In this document: piece by piece, positions 7,443 to 13,818 of the stretch
Position numbering within the stretch: position 1 is the first letter of the stretch
Layout: every line of letters starts with the position of its first letter
From: Desulfobacteraceae bacterium
GTDB lineage: Bacteria > Desulfobacterota > Desulfobacteria > Desulfobacterales > Desulfosarcinaceae
Length of the DNA stretch: 13,818 nt
Direction of reading: 5' to 3'
Assembly (NCBI GenBank): GCA_027031325.1
Contig: JALVRI010000346.1
Coordinates: 1 to 13,818, forward strand
Notes under the pieces: model-generated
The model's database searches: none
Told to the model about the DNA's origin: nothing
Seen by the model: only the letters and a program-made list of their open reading frames with translations
Position numbers and translations under genes: made by a program

Positions 7443-8659
7443 GATTGTTTTTCGGCCAGGTGCAGCAGGTGTCCCATCTTGAGTTTCTTGCATTCCAAGT
7501 AGCACTTGTTGTGCTCGTTGGGCGGCACTTCGATAGGAATCTGCTCAACGATACTCAGGCCGTATCCTTCCAGGCCGATCATCTTCTTGGGATTGTTGGT
7601 CAGCAGGCGCATCTTGCGTACCCCCAGATCGCGCAGGATCTGGGCACCTACACCATAGTCGCGCATGTCTTCCTTGAATCCCAGCTTCAGGTTGGCTTCC
7701 ACCGTGTCCAGGCCGTGTTTGCGCTGCAATTCGTATGCCTTCAGCTTGTTGACCAGGCCTATTCCGCGCCCTTCCTGGCGCAGGTAGAGAATCACCCCCA
7801 CGCCCTCTTTTTCGATCATCGCCATGGCCCGGTGAAGCTGATCTCCACAATCACAACGCATGGAGCCGAAAATGTCGCCGGTCATGCACTCGGAATGGAC
7901 CCGTACCAGGACAGGTTCGTCCGGGTCTATTTCACCCTTGACCAGGGCGATGTGGAGCAACTTGTCGATCCGGTTCTCAAAGGCAATCACGGCGAATTCT
8001 CCACCGTAGTGGGTAGGTATCACCGTCTCGGCAGCCCGCTTGACGAATGACTCGGTCCGCATGCGGTAGGCAACCAGATCGGCCACGGTGCAAATCCCGA
8101 TACCGTGTCTCTCGCTGAATTTTTCCAGGGCGGGCATCCGCGCCATGGTTCCGTCTTCGTCCATGATCTCGCAAATGACACCGGCCGGCTTCAACCCGGC
8201 CAGCCGCGCCAGGTCCACCGATCCCTCGGTCTGGCCGACCCGCACCATGACTCCGCCGTCCCTGGCCCGCAGGGGAAAGACGTGTCCCGGCCTTACCAAA
8301 TCTTCCGGCTTGGCATCGTCGGCCACGGCCGTCAGGATGGTCGTGGCCCGGTCGGCGGCCGAAATCCCGGTGGTGACACCTTCCTTGGCCTCGATGGACA
8401 CGGTAAAACCGGTCTGGAAGGCTGAAGTATTGTGGTCCACCATCAGGGGAAGGTCCAACTGGTCGCATTTTTCCCCGGTCAGAGAAAGGCATATCAGTCC
8501 GCGCCCGTACTTTGCCATGAAATTGATCGCTTCCGGGGTGACTTTCTCGGCGGCCATGGTCAGGTCGCCCTCGTTTTCCCGGTCCTCGTCATCCACCAGA
8601 ATAACCATCTTGCCGTTACGGATATCCTCGATGGCTTGCTCTATGGTTATACGCGGCAT
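7439..8659 (-). CDS. ribBA: Bifunctional 3,4-dihydroxy-2-butanone 4-phosphate synthase / GTP cyclohydrolase II
   Basis: This 406-residue fusion makes both starting compounds of riboflavin. The RibB domain (about 1-200) converts ribulose-5-phosphate to DHBP and shows DDEDRENEGDL (23-33), NTSAFQTGFTVSIEA, GVTTGISAADR and RPGHVFPLR. The RibA domain (about 205-406) opens the GTP ring and has the zinc cysteines C258, C269 and C271 in HSECMTGDIFGSMRCDCG, plus YLRQEGRGIG (292-301). An oddity is that the RibB motif usually read as GHTE is GQTE here: Q143 replaces the position of the E. coli metal-ligand H153. The ATG at 8659 gives the standard family N terminus, but its AAGGAG lies 12 bases upstream, longer than usual. 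The gene is set off from ribE by 83 bp and from ribH by 86 bp. Confidence 0.96.
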   Translation of the reverse strand: MPRITIEQAIEDIRNGKMVILVDDEDRENEGDLTMAAEKVTPEAINFMAKYGRGLICLSLTGEKCDQLDLPLMVDHNTSAFQTGFTVSIEAKEGVTTGISAADRATTILTAVADDAKPEDLVRPGHVFPLRARDGGVMVRVGQTEGSVDLARLAGLKPAGVICEIMDEDGTMARMPALEKFSERHGIGICTVADLVAYRMRTESFVKRAAETVIPTHYGGEFAVIAFENRIDKLLHIALVKGEIDPDEPVLVRVHSECMTGDIFGSMRCDCGDQLHRAMAMIEKEGVGVILYLRQEGRGIGLVNKLKAYELQRKHGLDTVEANLKLGFKEDMRDYGVGAQILRDLGVRKMRLLTNNPKKMIGLEGYGLSIVEQIPIEVPPNEHNKCYLECKKLKMGHLLHLAEKQS

Positions 8660-8742
8660 CTTGCAAACATGCTCCTTGAGTAGATATATTTATCGGCGCG
8701 ACCTTTGAGCCGCGATCCATTCAGCCTGTAACCCACGCCCGC

Positions 8743-9402
8743 CTAGGTCAGAAAACCCTTTTGCGCCAGCAAGTTGAGGTCGATGGTCCCCTTATTGCCG
8801 CCGCTTGCGGCCCGGCCGGCGGCGGTGAATTTTTCGACATACTTGCCGATAATGTCGGTTTCGATGTTGACCGCATCGCCCACCTGCTTTTGGCCGATGG
8901 TGGTAATCCGGGCGGTATGAGGAATGATGCTTACCTGGAAACCGCCGCTGTCGCAAGCGTTAATGGTAAGGCTGATACCGTCCACCGCCACCGACCCCTT
9001 GACGATCATGTAGCGGGCAAGCCCGGCCCCAACCCTGAACCTGCAGATTACGGCATTGGCCTGAGTCCTTTTTTCCACCAGGGTCCCGATTCCGTCCACA
9101 TGGCCGGTGACAAGGTGCCCGTCGAGGCGATCGGAAAGGCGCAGAGCCCGTTCCAGGTTGACCTTGTCCCCCGGGCGCAGGCCGGCCAGGGTGGTTCGCC
9201 GGGCCGTTTCCGGAGACACGTCGACCGTAAAACGCCTGCCATCCAGGGAGACTGCCGTCAAGCAGGCCCCGTTGACCGCAATGCTGTCGCCGATGCCGGT
9301 CCGGCTGAGGTCAAACCCGGCCTCGATTTCCAGGCGTGCCGCCGGACCGCTTCTGGCGATGGAAATTATCGATCCCTGGCCCTCGATGATTCCGGTAAAC
9401 AT
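8743..9402 (-). CDS. ribE: Riboflavin synthase, alpha subunit type
   Basis: The enzyme dismutates two molecules of 6,7-dimethyl-8-ribityllumazine to riboflavin and the pyrimidine that RibH reuses. The 219-residue chain begins MFTGIIEGQGSI, the nearly invariant N terminus of the family, and has the expected internal duplication of two lumazine-binding barrels: the first with VNGACLT and VNLERAL, the second with VAVDGISLTI and IIPHTARITTIG. The segment GHLVTGHVDGIG is also typical. The ATG at 9402 is supported by GGAG eight bases upstream; an in-frame TTG at 9408 is too close to that site. It starts 2 bp after the ribD stop. The gene is called ribC in some naming schemes and ribE in others. Its stop (TAG) is followed by the 83-bp ribBA leader. 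Confidence 0.97.
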   Translation of the reverse strand: MFTGIIEGQGSIISIARSGPAARLEIEAGFDLSRTGIGDSIAVNGACLTAVSLDGRRFTVDVSPETARRTTLAGLRPGDKVNLERALRLSDRLDGHLVTGHVDGIGTLVEKRTQANAVICRFRVGAGLARYMIVKGSVAVDGISLTINACDSGGFQVSIIPHTARITTIGQKQVGDAVNIETDIIGKYVEKFTAAGRAASGGNKGTIDLNLLAQKGFLT

Positions 9403-9404
9403 GT

Positions 9405-10514
9405 TCAAATCTCCGCAGCCGGAAGGTAGCCTTCCACCAGGATGTCATCTCCCACCTGACTGAGGCGGAGATTGCGCACCGGCAGGCAATCATTCATCTT
9501 GTCAGGACCCCGCCCGCGGCACACGGGCACCCCGTCATCGCCCCCCAGAATCTTGGGGGCATAAAAAAACATTACCTTGTCCACCAGCCCCGAAGCCAGG
9601 AAACTTCCGCTGACGGTGGCACCGCCTTCCACCAGCAAGCTGGTAACCTGCTCGGAGCCCAGGCGGCGTAAAAGAACCTTCAGGTCCACCCGTCCTCGAT
9701 CCAGGTCAACGGCCAGGCAGCGGGCCCCTGTCCGGCTCAGTCTTTTCATTTTCTCTTGGTCGGCCCCGGGCCCGCAGACGATCCAGGTGGGAGCATCCGA
9801 GTCCAGATGCAGGACCCTGGCATCCGGATCGATTTTCAGCCCGCTATCCAGGATAATCCGGATCGGATCCCGGCCCTTGCCTTCTTCCAGGCGGGTCGTA
9901 AGGCTCGGATCATCGGCCTGCACCGTTCCGATACCCACAAGGATGGCATCCGTCCCGTGCCGCAGGCGATGAACCAGGGCCCTGGCCCCGGCGCCGGTTA
10001 CCCAGCGGGCGTCCCCGCTGGCGGTGGCGATCCTGCCGTCCAGGGTCATGGCGCTTTTGAGCACCACCCAGGGCAGGCCGGTCCGGACGTACTTGATGAA
10101 GGCTTCATTCAGTCGCCGGGCCTCTTCCCGGCAAACTCCGCATACCACCTCGATTCCGCTGTCCTGCAAGCGGCGGAGACCACCCCCGGTGACATGGGGG
10201 TTGGGGTCCTCCATGGCCACCACGACCCTGGATATACCTGCCGCCAGGACCGCTTCGCTGCAAGGGGGGGTGCGTCCATGATGGTTGCACGGCTCCAGGG
10301 TAACGTACATGGTGGCGCCCCTGGCCTCCGGTCCTGCATCCCTGATGGCCTCGACTTCGGCGTGGGGACCTCCCACTTTGCGGTGGTAGCCCCGGCCGAC
10401 GATGCGGCCATCTTTTACCAGCACAGCTCCCACCATGGGATTGGGGGAAGTATAGCCTGTTCCCCTGGCGGCCAGTTCCAGGGCCAGGCGCATGTAGCGG
10501 GTATCATCCCTCAT
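9405..10514 (-). CDS. ribD: Bifunctional riboflavin biosynthesis deaminase/reductase
   Basis: RibD carries out the second and third steps from the GTP branch: deamination of the pyrimidine ring, then NADPH-dependent reduction of the ribose to ribityl. The 369 residues are full length. The deaminase domain has HAEVEAI (zinc ligand H51, catalytic E53) and PCNHHGRTPPC with zinc ligands C76 and C85. The reductase domain starts near residue 146 with WVVLKSAMTLDGRIAT and carries the VEGGATVSGSFL and PKILGG segments near the end. The ATG at 10514 overlaps the nrdR stop in an ATGA, implying translational coupling. The nrdR-ribD pairing is widespread in bacteria. No space exists upstream for a riboswitch of its own. 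Confidence 0.97.
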   Translation of the reverse strand: MRDDTRYMRLALELAARGTGYTSPNPMVGAVLVKDGRIVGRGYHRKVGGPHAEVEAIRDAGPEARGATMYVTLEPCNHHGRTPPCSEAVLAAGISRVVVAMEDPNPHVTGGGLRRLQDSGIEVVCGVCREEARRLNEAFIKYVRTGLPWVVLKSAMTLDGRIATASGDARWVTGAGARALVHRLRHGTDAILVGIGTVQADDPSLTTRLEEGKGRDPIRIILDSGLKIDPDARVLHLDSDAPTWIVCGPGADQEKMKRLSRTGARCLAVDLDRGRVDLKVLLRRLGSEQVTSLLVEGGATVSGSFLASGLVDKVMFFYAPKILGGDDGVPVCRGRGPDKMNDCLPVRNLRLSQVGDDILVEGYLPAAEI

Positions 10515-10966
10515 TTGTTGCTCAACAGGCTCTTCAGTTCCGACAAAAAGTCGTTTACGTCCTTGAATTCGCGATATACCGAAGCGAAGCGAACATAGGC
10601 GATATCATTCAACTCGTGCAGTTTCGCCATCACCTTTTCACCGATCTGATGGGACGGAATCTCCTTTTCGCCGGTCTCACGCAAGTCCCGTTCCAGATCG
10701 TCTATAAAAGCCTCGATCAGGTTCATGCTTATATCCAGTTTCTCGCAGGCCTTCAAAATGCCGACCCTGACCTTGTCCCGGCTGAATTCTTCCCGGCGCC
10801 CATCTTTCTTGATAATCATGATGGGAATTTCTTCAATATGCTCGTAAGTGGTGAAACGACGGGTACATACCAGACATTCGCGCCTGCGCCTGATGGCCAT
10901 GCCATCCTTGCTGACCCTGGAGTCGATTACCCTGTTGTCTAATTCCCCGCAAAACGGACATTTCAT
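10511..10966 (-). CDS. nrdR: Transcriptional repressor NrdR
   Basis: NrdR senses ATP/dATP and represses ribonucleotide reductase genes by binding pairs of NrdR boxes. The 151-residue product has the standard two parts: a zinc ribbon with CPFC (C3, C6) and CLVC (C31, C34) enclosing DSRVSKDGMAIRRRRECLVC, and an ATP-cone domain from about residue 47, recognisable in IIKKDGRREEFSRDKVRVGI, VMAKLHELNDIAYVRFASVY and the FKDVNDF segment. The ATG at 10966 is chosen because GGAGGT lies six bases upstream; the GTG at 10972 would sit directly on that site. Its start overlaps the dCMP deaminase stop (ATGA), and its stop overlaps the ribD start the same way. Its regulatory targets (nrd genes) are not in this window. 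Confidence 0.97.
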   Translation of the reverse strand: MKCPFCGELDNRVIDSRVSKDGMAIRRRRECLVCTRRFTTYEHIEEIPIMIIKKDGRREEFSRDKVRVGILKACEKLDISMNLIEAFIDDLERDLRETGEKEIPSHQIGEKVMAKLHELNDIAYVRFASVYREFKDVNDFLSELKSLLSNK

Positions 10967-11448
10967 GAACACACCTCCGGCATTTGGCTGGGATCAAGAT
11001 GTTGAACGCTGATATGGGCTTCGGCCAGCATTTCCCGGGCCAGCTCGTCCTGGTATCCATCCTGGTAATAGATGGCCTTGATACCGGCATTGATTATCAT
11101 CCTGGCGCAAATGGAACAGGGCTGGTTGGTGCAGTAAAGATCGGCTCCCCTGATGGATACCCCGTGAAAGGCGGCCTGGATGATGGCGTTCTGCTCGGCG
11201 TGAATACCGCGGCACAACTCGTGGCGCTGGCCTGAGGGCACCTTCAGTTTTTCCCTCAGACAGCCGGTTTCGGCACAGTGACGAACCCCGCTTGGAGCCC
11301 CGTTGTAACCTGTTGCCAGGATCCGGCGGTCCTTGACCAGGACGGCTCCCACCGCCCGCCGCAGGCAGGTCGATCTACGGGCAACCAGGTTGGCAATATC
11401 CATGAAATAACTGTCCCAGGAAGGCCGGGCACGCTTGTCGAATCTCAT
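10963..11448 (-). CDS. dCMP deaminase, ComEB family
   Basis: The protein belongs to the zinc-dependent cytidine/deoxycytidylate deaminase superfamily. HAEQNAI (H83, E85) and PCSIC (C111, C114) form the catalytic zinc site. The additional histidine and cysteines in GVRHCAETGCLRE (55-67) and at C79 fit the second zinc site typical of dCMP deaminases. The expected reaction is dCMP to dUMP, feeding thymidylate synthase. At 161 residues the length is normal. The ATG at 11448 is preceded by AAGGA about 8 bases upstream, and MRFDKRARPSWDSYFM matches the family start; upstream in-frame starts would run into glyA. It lies 17 bp after glyA and overlaps nrdR by 4 bp, a setting consistent with a role in dNTP balance. 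The name comEB in Firmicutes reflects operon position rather than competence function. Confidence 0.92.
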   Translation of the reverse strand: MRFDKRARPSWDSYFMDIANLVARRSTCLRRAVGAVLVKDRRILATGYNGAPSGVRHCAETGCLREKLKVPSGQRHELCRGIHAEQNAIIQAAFHGVSIRGADLYCTNQPCSICARMIINAGIKAIYYQDGYQDELAREMLAEAHISVQHLDPSQMPEVCS

Positions 11449-11465
11449 TGGCTCTTCCTTTCGCT

Positions 11466-12725
11466 TCAGCCGGAGTAGGTCTCTGAATAGAGTGGGAACT
11501 GCCGGCACAACTCAAGGACCTGCCCCCTGACATCGGCCCGGATCTTCTCGTCGTCCGGATTGTTGAGAACGCGGCCGATCATGGTTCCAATCAGGCGCAT
11601 CTGCTCACTTCCCATCCCGCGTGATGTCAGAAAGGGGGTACCCAAGCGGATGCCGCTGGTCACAGCCGGGCCGCGCTTGTCATAGGGAATGGCATTCTTG
11701 TTGACGGTTATCCCCGCCCGTCCCAGGGCATCCTCGGCTTCTTTGCCGGTGATCTCGCCGTCAGACAGATCCACCAGGAGCAGGTGATTGTCGGTTCCTC
11801 CCGATACCAGGCCGAAACCTTGCTCCAGCAATGTGGTCGCCAGGGTTTGGGCATTTTCCACGACCTGCTGCTGGTAGCGCCTGAAAGCATCGCTCTCGGC
11901 CTCCTTGAATGCCACGGCCTTGGCGGCAACCACGTGCATCAGGGGCCCGCCCTGAATTCCAGGAAAGACGACACTGTCCATCTTGGCGGCCAGCTCTTTT
12001 TGGGCCATCAAGAGCCCTCCGCGGGGTCCCCGCAAGGTCTTGTGGGTGGTGGAAGTGACCACATGGGCCACCGGCAGCGGGGACGGGTGGAGGCCGACGG
12101 CCACCAGACCGGCGATATGAGCCATGTCCACCATCAGGTAAGCATCCACGGCCCGGGCGATTGTGGCAAAAGCCTCGAAATCGATTGTCCGCGGATAGGC
12201 ACTGGCGCCGGCGACAATCATCCTGGGCCGGTGCCTGCGGGCCAATTGTTCCACCTGATCGTAATCTATCCGCCCCGTGTGGCGGTCGACCCCGTAATGC
12301 ACAAAGTTGTAGAGCCGGCCGGAAAAACTGACCCTGGCCCCATGGGTCAGGTGCCCGCCGTGGCAAAGTTCCATGGCCAGGACGGTATCACCGGTTTGCA
12401 ACAAAGCAAAATAGCCCGCCATGTTGGCCTGGGAGCCGGAGTGAGGCTGGACATTGACATACTCTGCTCCAAACAGGGCTCTGGCCCTTTCAATGGCCAG
12501 CTTTTCGGCCCTGTCCACGTAGCTGCATCCGCCGTAATAGCGTTTGTCAGGATAACCTTCGGCATACTTGTTGGTAAGGACACTGCCCTGGACCTCCATG
12601 ACCGCCCGGCTGGCGATATTTTCAGAAGCAATCAACTCCAGGTGTTCTGCCTGGCGCTGTCTTTCAGACTCGATGGCCCGGGCTATTTCGGGATCAACCT
12701 TGCTCAACGGTGCTAGACTTGCCAT
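11466..12725 (-). CDS. glyA: Serine hydroxymethyltransferase
   Basis: GlyA is a PLP enzyme that converts serine and tetrahydrofolate to glycine and 5,10-methylene-THF, the main entry of one-carbon units. The 419-residue protein is full length. Signature segments are HLELIASENIAS, YAEGYPDKRYYGG, QPHSGSQANMAGY, GHLTHGA and the PLP-binding stretch VVTSTTHKTLRGPRGG, where K229 takes the cofactor at the same number as in E. coli. The ATG at 12725 is preceded by AGAGGGG three to four bases upstream and gives the usual N terminus; the open frame upstream of it (to 12797) is non-homologous. The start lies 32 bp inside the 3' end of rpiB. Together with the dCMP deaminase next to it, the gene supplies both substrates of thymidylate synthase. 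Confidence 0.97.
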   Translation of the reverse strand: MASLAPLSKVDPEIARAIESERQRQAEHLELIASENIASRAVMEVQGSVLTNKYAEGYPDKRYYGGCSYVDRAEKLAIERARALFGAEYVNVQPHSGSQANMAGYFALLQTGDTVLAMELCHGGHLTHGARVSFSGRLYNFVHYGVDRHTGRIDYDQVEQLARRHRPRMIVAGASAYPRTIDFEAFATIARAVDAYLMVDMAHIAGLVAVGLHPSPLPVAHVVTSTTHKTLRGPRGGLLMAQKELAAKMDSVVFPGIQGGPLMHVVAAKAVAFKEAESDAFRRYQQQVVENAQTLATTLLEQGFGLVSGGTDNHLLLVDLSDGEITGKEAEDALGRAGITVNKNAIPYDKRGPAVTSGIRLGTPFLTSRGMGSEQMRLIGTMIGRVLNNPDDEKIRADVRGQVLELCRQFPLYSETYSG

Positions 12726-13182
12726 CTTCCCCTCTTGAAATGCAATCGAATTTATCCAGCCGGGCCTGGTGACGCCCCCCTTCGAAACCTGTTTCAAGCC
12801 ATGTCCGCACGATCTCCAGGGCCAAAACGTCTCCCACTACCCTGCCCCCCAGCACAAGGATATTGGCATCATTGTGCCGGCGGCTCATGAGGGCCGCAAA
12901 AAGATCATGACAAAGGGCGGCCCGCACGTGCTCGAACCGGTTGGCCACCATGGACATTCCCAGGCCGGTGCCGCAGAGCAGAATCCCTTTCGGAAAGACC
13001 CCCCTTGAAACCAGGCCGGCGACTTTCATCCCGAAATCAGGATAATCGACGGACCGCTCATCATAAGTCCCCACGTCTTCTACCTGCCATCCATTTGCGA
13101 TCAACCAGTCCTTGACGATCTGCTTGAGGCGGAAAGCGGCATGGTCGGATCCGATTGCTACCTGTTTTGCATTTGCGTTCAT
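12694..13182 (-). CDS. rpiB: Ribose-5-phosphate isomerase B
   Basis: RpiB interconverts ribose-5-phosphate and ribulose-5-phosphate in the non-oxidative pentose phosphate pathway. The 162 residues contain the family marks: IGSDHAAFRLKQ near the N terminus, DYPDFG, CGTGLGMSMVANR with the catalytic cysteine, RRHNDANILVLGGR, and GGRHQARLDK near the end. The ATG at 13182 has GAGGTG five to six bases upstream; an earlier in-frame start at 13230 would add 16 unrelated residues. The C terminus after LDK runs on by about 19 polar residues, longer than the E. coli protein of 149 residues; this tail overlaps the glyA ribosome-binding site and start. It appears to be the first gene of the long - strand cluster and could supply ribulose-5-phosphate for the RibB reaction. 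Confidence 0.95.
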   Translation of the reverse strand: MNANAKQVAIGSDHAAFRLKQIVKDWLIANGWQVEDVGTYDERSVDYPDFGMKVAGLVSRGVFPKGILLCGTGLGMSMVANRFEHVRAALCHDLFAALMSRRHNDANILVLGGRVVGDVLALEIVRTWLETGFEGGRHQARLDKFDCISRGEDGKSSTVEQG

Positions 13183-13443
13183 GATCACCTCGTCGCCCGC
13201 TCGGCTTTCCGGCCGTGGTTGCGCCGGCAAAACCCCGCAGTTCCCAAACGGTTATTTTGCGTAACCTTACCACATATCTTCAACCGCTTCCATCCGCAAG
13301 CAAAAAAGGGTGGCGGCGGTTACTCCATTTATACAAAGCCCGGGCGCCCTGGTCCGTGTCAACGCAGAAGAACAGGCTGGGCGCTGCTTCGCCTCCCGTC
13401 GGCAGGAAAACCGGCATGCCGCCGACTTGAAAAGGTTGATTGG

Positions 13444-13533
13444 GTTGAACCCGGGTTTTGCAGCTGGCGAGTTTGGCCAAGATGCGAGGCCGAGGGCAGG
13501 CAAAGGCATTTGAAGTGCATAATCCGGGTTGAA
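13444..13533 (+). repeat. 90-bp dispersed repeat, copy 2 (inverted relative to copy 1)
   Basis: This is the partner of 2996-3085, in the opposite orientation, with about 78 of 90 matching positions by hand count. The ends TTGAACCCGG and CCGGGTTGAA can pair at 9 of 10 positions (one G-G mismatch). Inner pairing is possible between TTTGC...CTG and CAGGCAAA, and between TTGGCC and GGCCGA. It lies between rpiB and the MITE-like element, 20 bp from the latter. Together with the first copy it points to a dispersed family in this genome, either REP-like or a small non-autonomous mobile element. Confidence 0.8.
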
Positions 13534-13553
13534 AGGGAGCTTGAACAGGCCCT

Positions 13554-13692
13554 AGCAGGCTGTTGAAAAACGTCATGAGCGCAGGTCAGGCAAGCCAAAA
13601 TCCGACCAAAAAGCGTATTGGTAATAAATGAGCATTTTGAGCAGGATTTTAACGCCCTAGGGCCAAGCGTAATAGTTTTGCAACAGCCTGCT
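13554..13692. mobile_element. MITE-like element with 18-bp terminal inverted repeats
   Basis: The left end AGCAGGCTGTTGAAAAAC (13554-13571) and the reverse complement of the right end, AGCAGGCTGTTGCAAAAC (13692-13675), agree at 17 of 18 positions, defining a 139-bp unit. The interior is AT-richer than the neighbouring genes, contains no open frame of useful length, and has a further inverted pair, AAAATCC (13597-13603) and GGATTTT (13644-13650). This is the architecture of a miniature inverted-repeat transposable element or a decayed insertion sequence. I cannot see a clear target-site duplication in the flanks, and no transposase is in the window, so the family is not assigned. A structured non-coding RNA is an alternative. 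Confidence 0.65.
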
Positions 13693-13712
13693 GATATGGC
13701 TGCAGCCTGTCA

Positions 13713-13741
13713 ACAAGGCAGCAAAAATCCCTGCCCCTTGT
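13713..13741. other. Imperfect hairpin beyond the MITE-like element
   Basis: ACAAGG (13713-13718) pairs with CCTTGT (13736-13741), and the inner CAG (13719-13721) with CTG (13731-13733), leaving a two-base bulge and an A-rich loop. On the + strand no T-run follows directly, although a T6 run lies some 17 bases further on. It might be part of a terminator for a gene to the right, but this is weak. Confidence 0.3.
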
Positions 13742-13818
13742 AGACGTGGGTAAAGATTTTTTATCGGCTTCAACCAACGGACAGAGGCGGGACCCGATAG
13801 CGACGGTCGATCATGCTG

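Larger units (their letters stand above)
13183..13818. other. 636-bp region without a recognisable gene, upstream of rpiB
   Basis: This stretch must contain the promoter of the rpiB cluster unless transcription enters from beyond the window, but I find no clear -35/-10 pair. It holds a small palindrome (13250-13266), copy 2 of the 90-bp repeat (13444-13533), a 139-bp MITE-like element (13554-13692) and an imperfect hairpin (13713-13741). The open frames of up to 141 codons here cross the repeat and show no recognisable protein features. No tRNA-like fold or FMN riboswitch consensus was seen. The last 77 bp, 13742-13818, contain nothing I can assign. Confidence 0.6.

Noticed and set aside
8660..8670. 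Seven-codon leader ORF (ATGTTTGCAAGATGC...) overlapping the ribBA start
   Set aside because: Its ATG is only one base after the AAGGAG, too close for initiation, and the peptide has no feature suggesting attenuation.
13183..13443. TTGACA-like and TATAAA-like hexamers upstream of rpiB on the - strand
   Set aside because: A good TTGACA near 13355 is followed by TATAAA only after a 23-base gap, too long for sigma70. A GG...GC pair near 13265 has a 9-base rather than 10-base gap and fails the sigma54 rule.
13141..13566. 141-codon + strand open frame in the gene-free region at the right end
   Set aside because: It begins inside rpiB on the other strand, crosses the 90-bp repeat and ends in the MITE-like element. 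Composition and content look non-coding.
13280..13576. 98-codon - strand open frame upstream of rpiB
   Set aside because: It starts in the MITE-like element and reads through copy 2 of the repeat. The shared peptide with copy 1 shows many amino-acid changes per base change, so it is not under protein selection.

Overview
The window is a block of conserved housekeeping genes from a high-GC, Gram-negative bacterium. The best guess is a Desulfobacterota (delta-proteobacterial) lineage. That guess rests on a BamD-type outer-membrane assembly lipoprotein followed by rpmB, and on the gene order rpiB-glyA-dCMP deaminase-nrdR-ribD-ribE-ribBA-ribH-nusB, which is familiar from that group. No plasmid, phage, CRISPR, toxin-antitoxin or transposase gene is visible, and I found no tRNA or rRNA gene.

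Layout. On the + strand, positions 1-691 hold the 3' end of bamD and then rpmB (ribosomal protein L28). Everything else that codes is on the - strand, transcribed from right to left: rpiB (13182), glyA, a ComEB-type dCMP deaminase, nrdR, ribD, ribE, ribBA, ribH, nusB, a metallo-beta-lactamase-fold hydrolase, ispG, proS and finally relA/spoT, which converges on rpmB. From rpiB to proS the genes overlap or almost touch (ATGA overlaps at comEB/nrdR and nrdR/ribD, a 41-bp ispG/proS overlap, a 32-bp rpiB/glyA overlap). Only two spacers, of 83 and 86 bp on either side of ribBA, interrupt the run. This looks like one long superoperon. relA is separated from proS by 252 bp and may have its own promoter.

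How the genes work together. RpiB interconverts ribose-5-phosphate and ribulose-5-phosphate, the latter being the substrate of the RibB half of RibBA. RibA (GTP), RibD, RibH and RibE complete riboflavin. GlyA makes 5,10-methylene-THF and the dCMP deaminase makes dUMP, the two inputs of thymidylate synthase. NrdR represses ribonucleotide reductase genes. NusB, ProS, IspG and Rel serve transcription, translation, isoprenoid synthesis and the stringent response.

The non-core content is in the two larger gene-free stretches (2891-3142 and 13183-13818). They share a 90-bp inverted dispersed repeat, about 87% identical, and the right-hand one also carries a 139-bp MITE-like element with 18-bp terminal inverted repeats. 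Other points of interest are an archaeal/eukaryotic-type prolyl-tRNA synthetase, a His-to-Gln change at a metal-ligand position of the RibB domain, and the absence of a recognisable FMN riboswitch. I do not see a new multi-gene system here.
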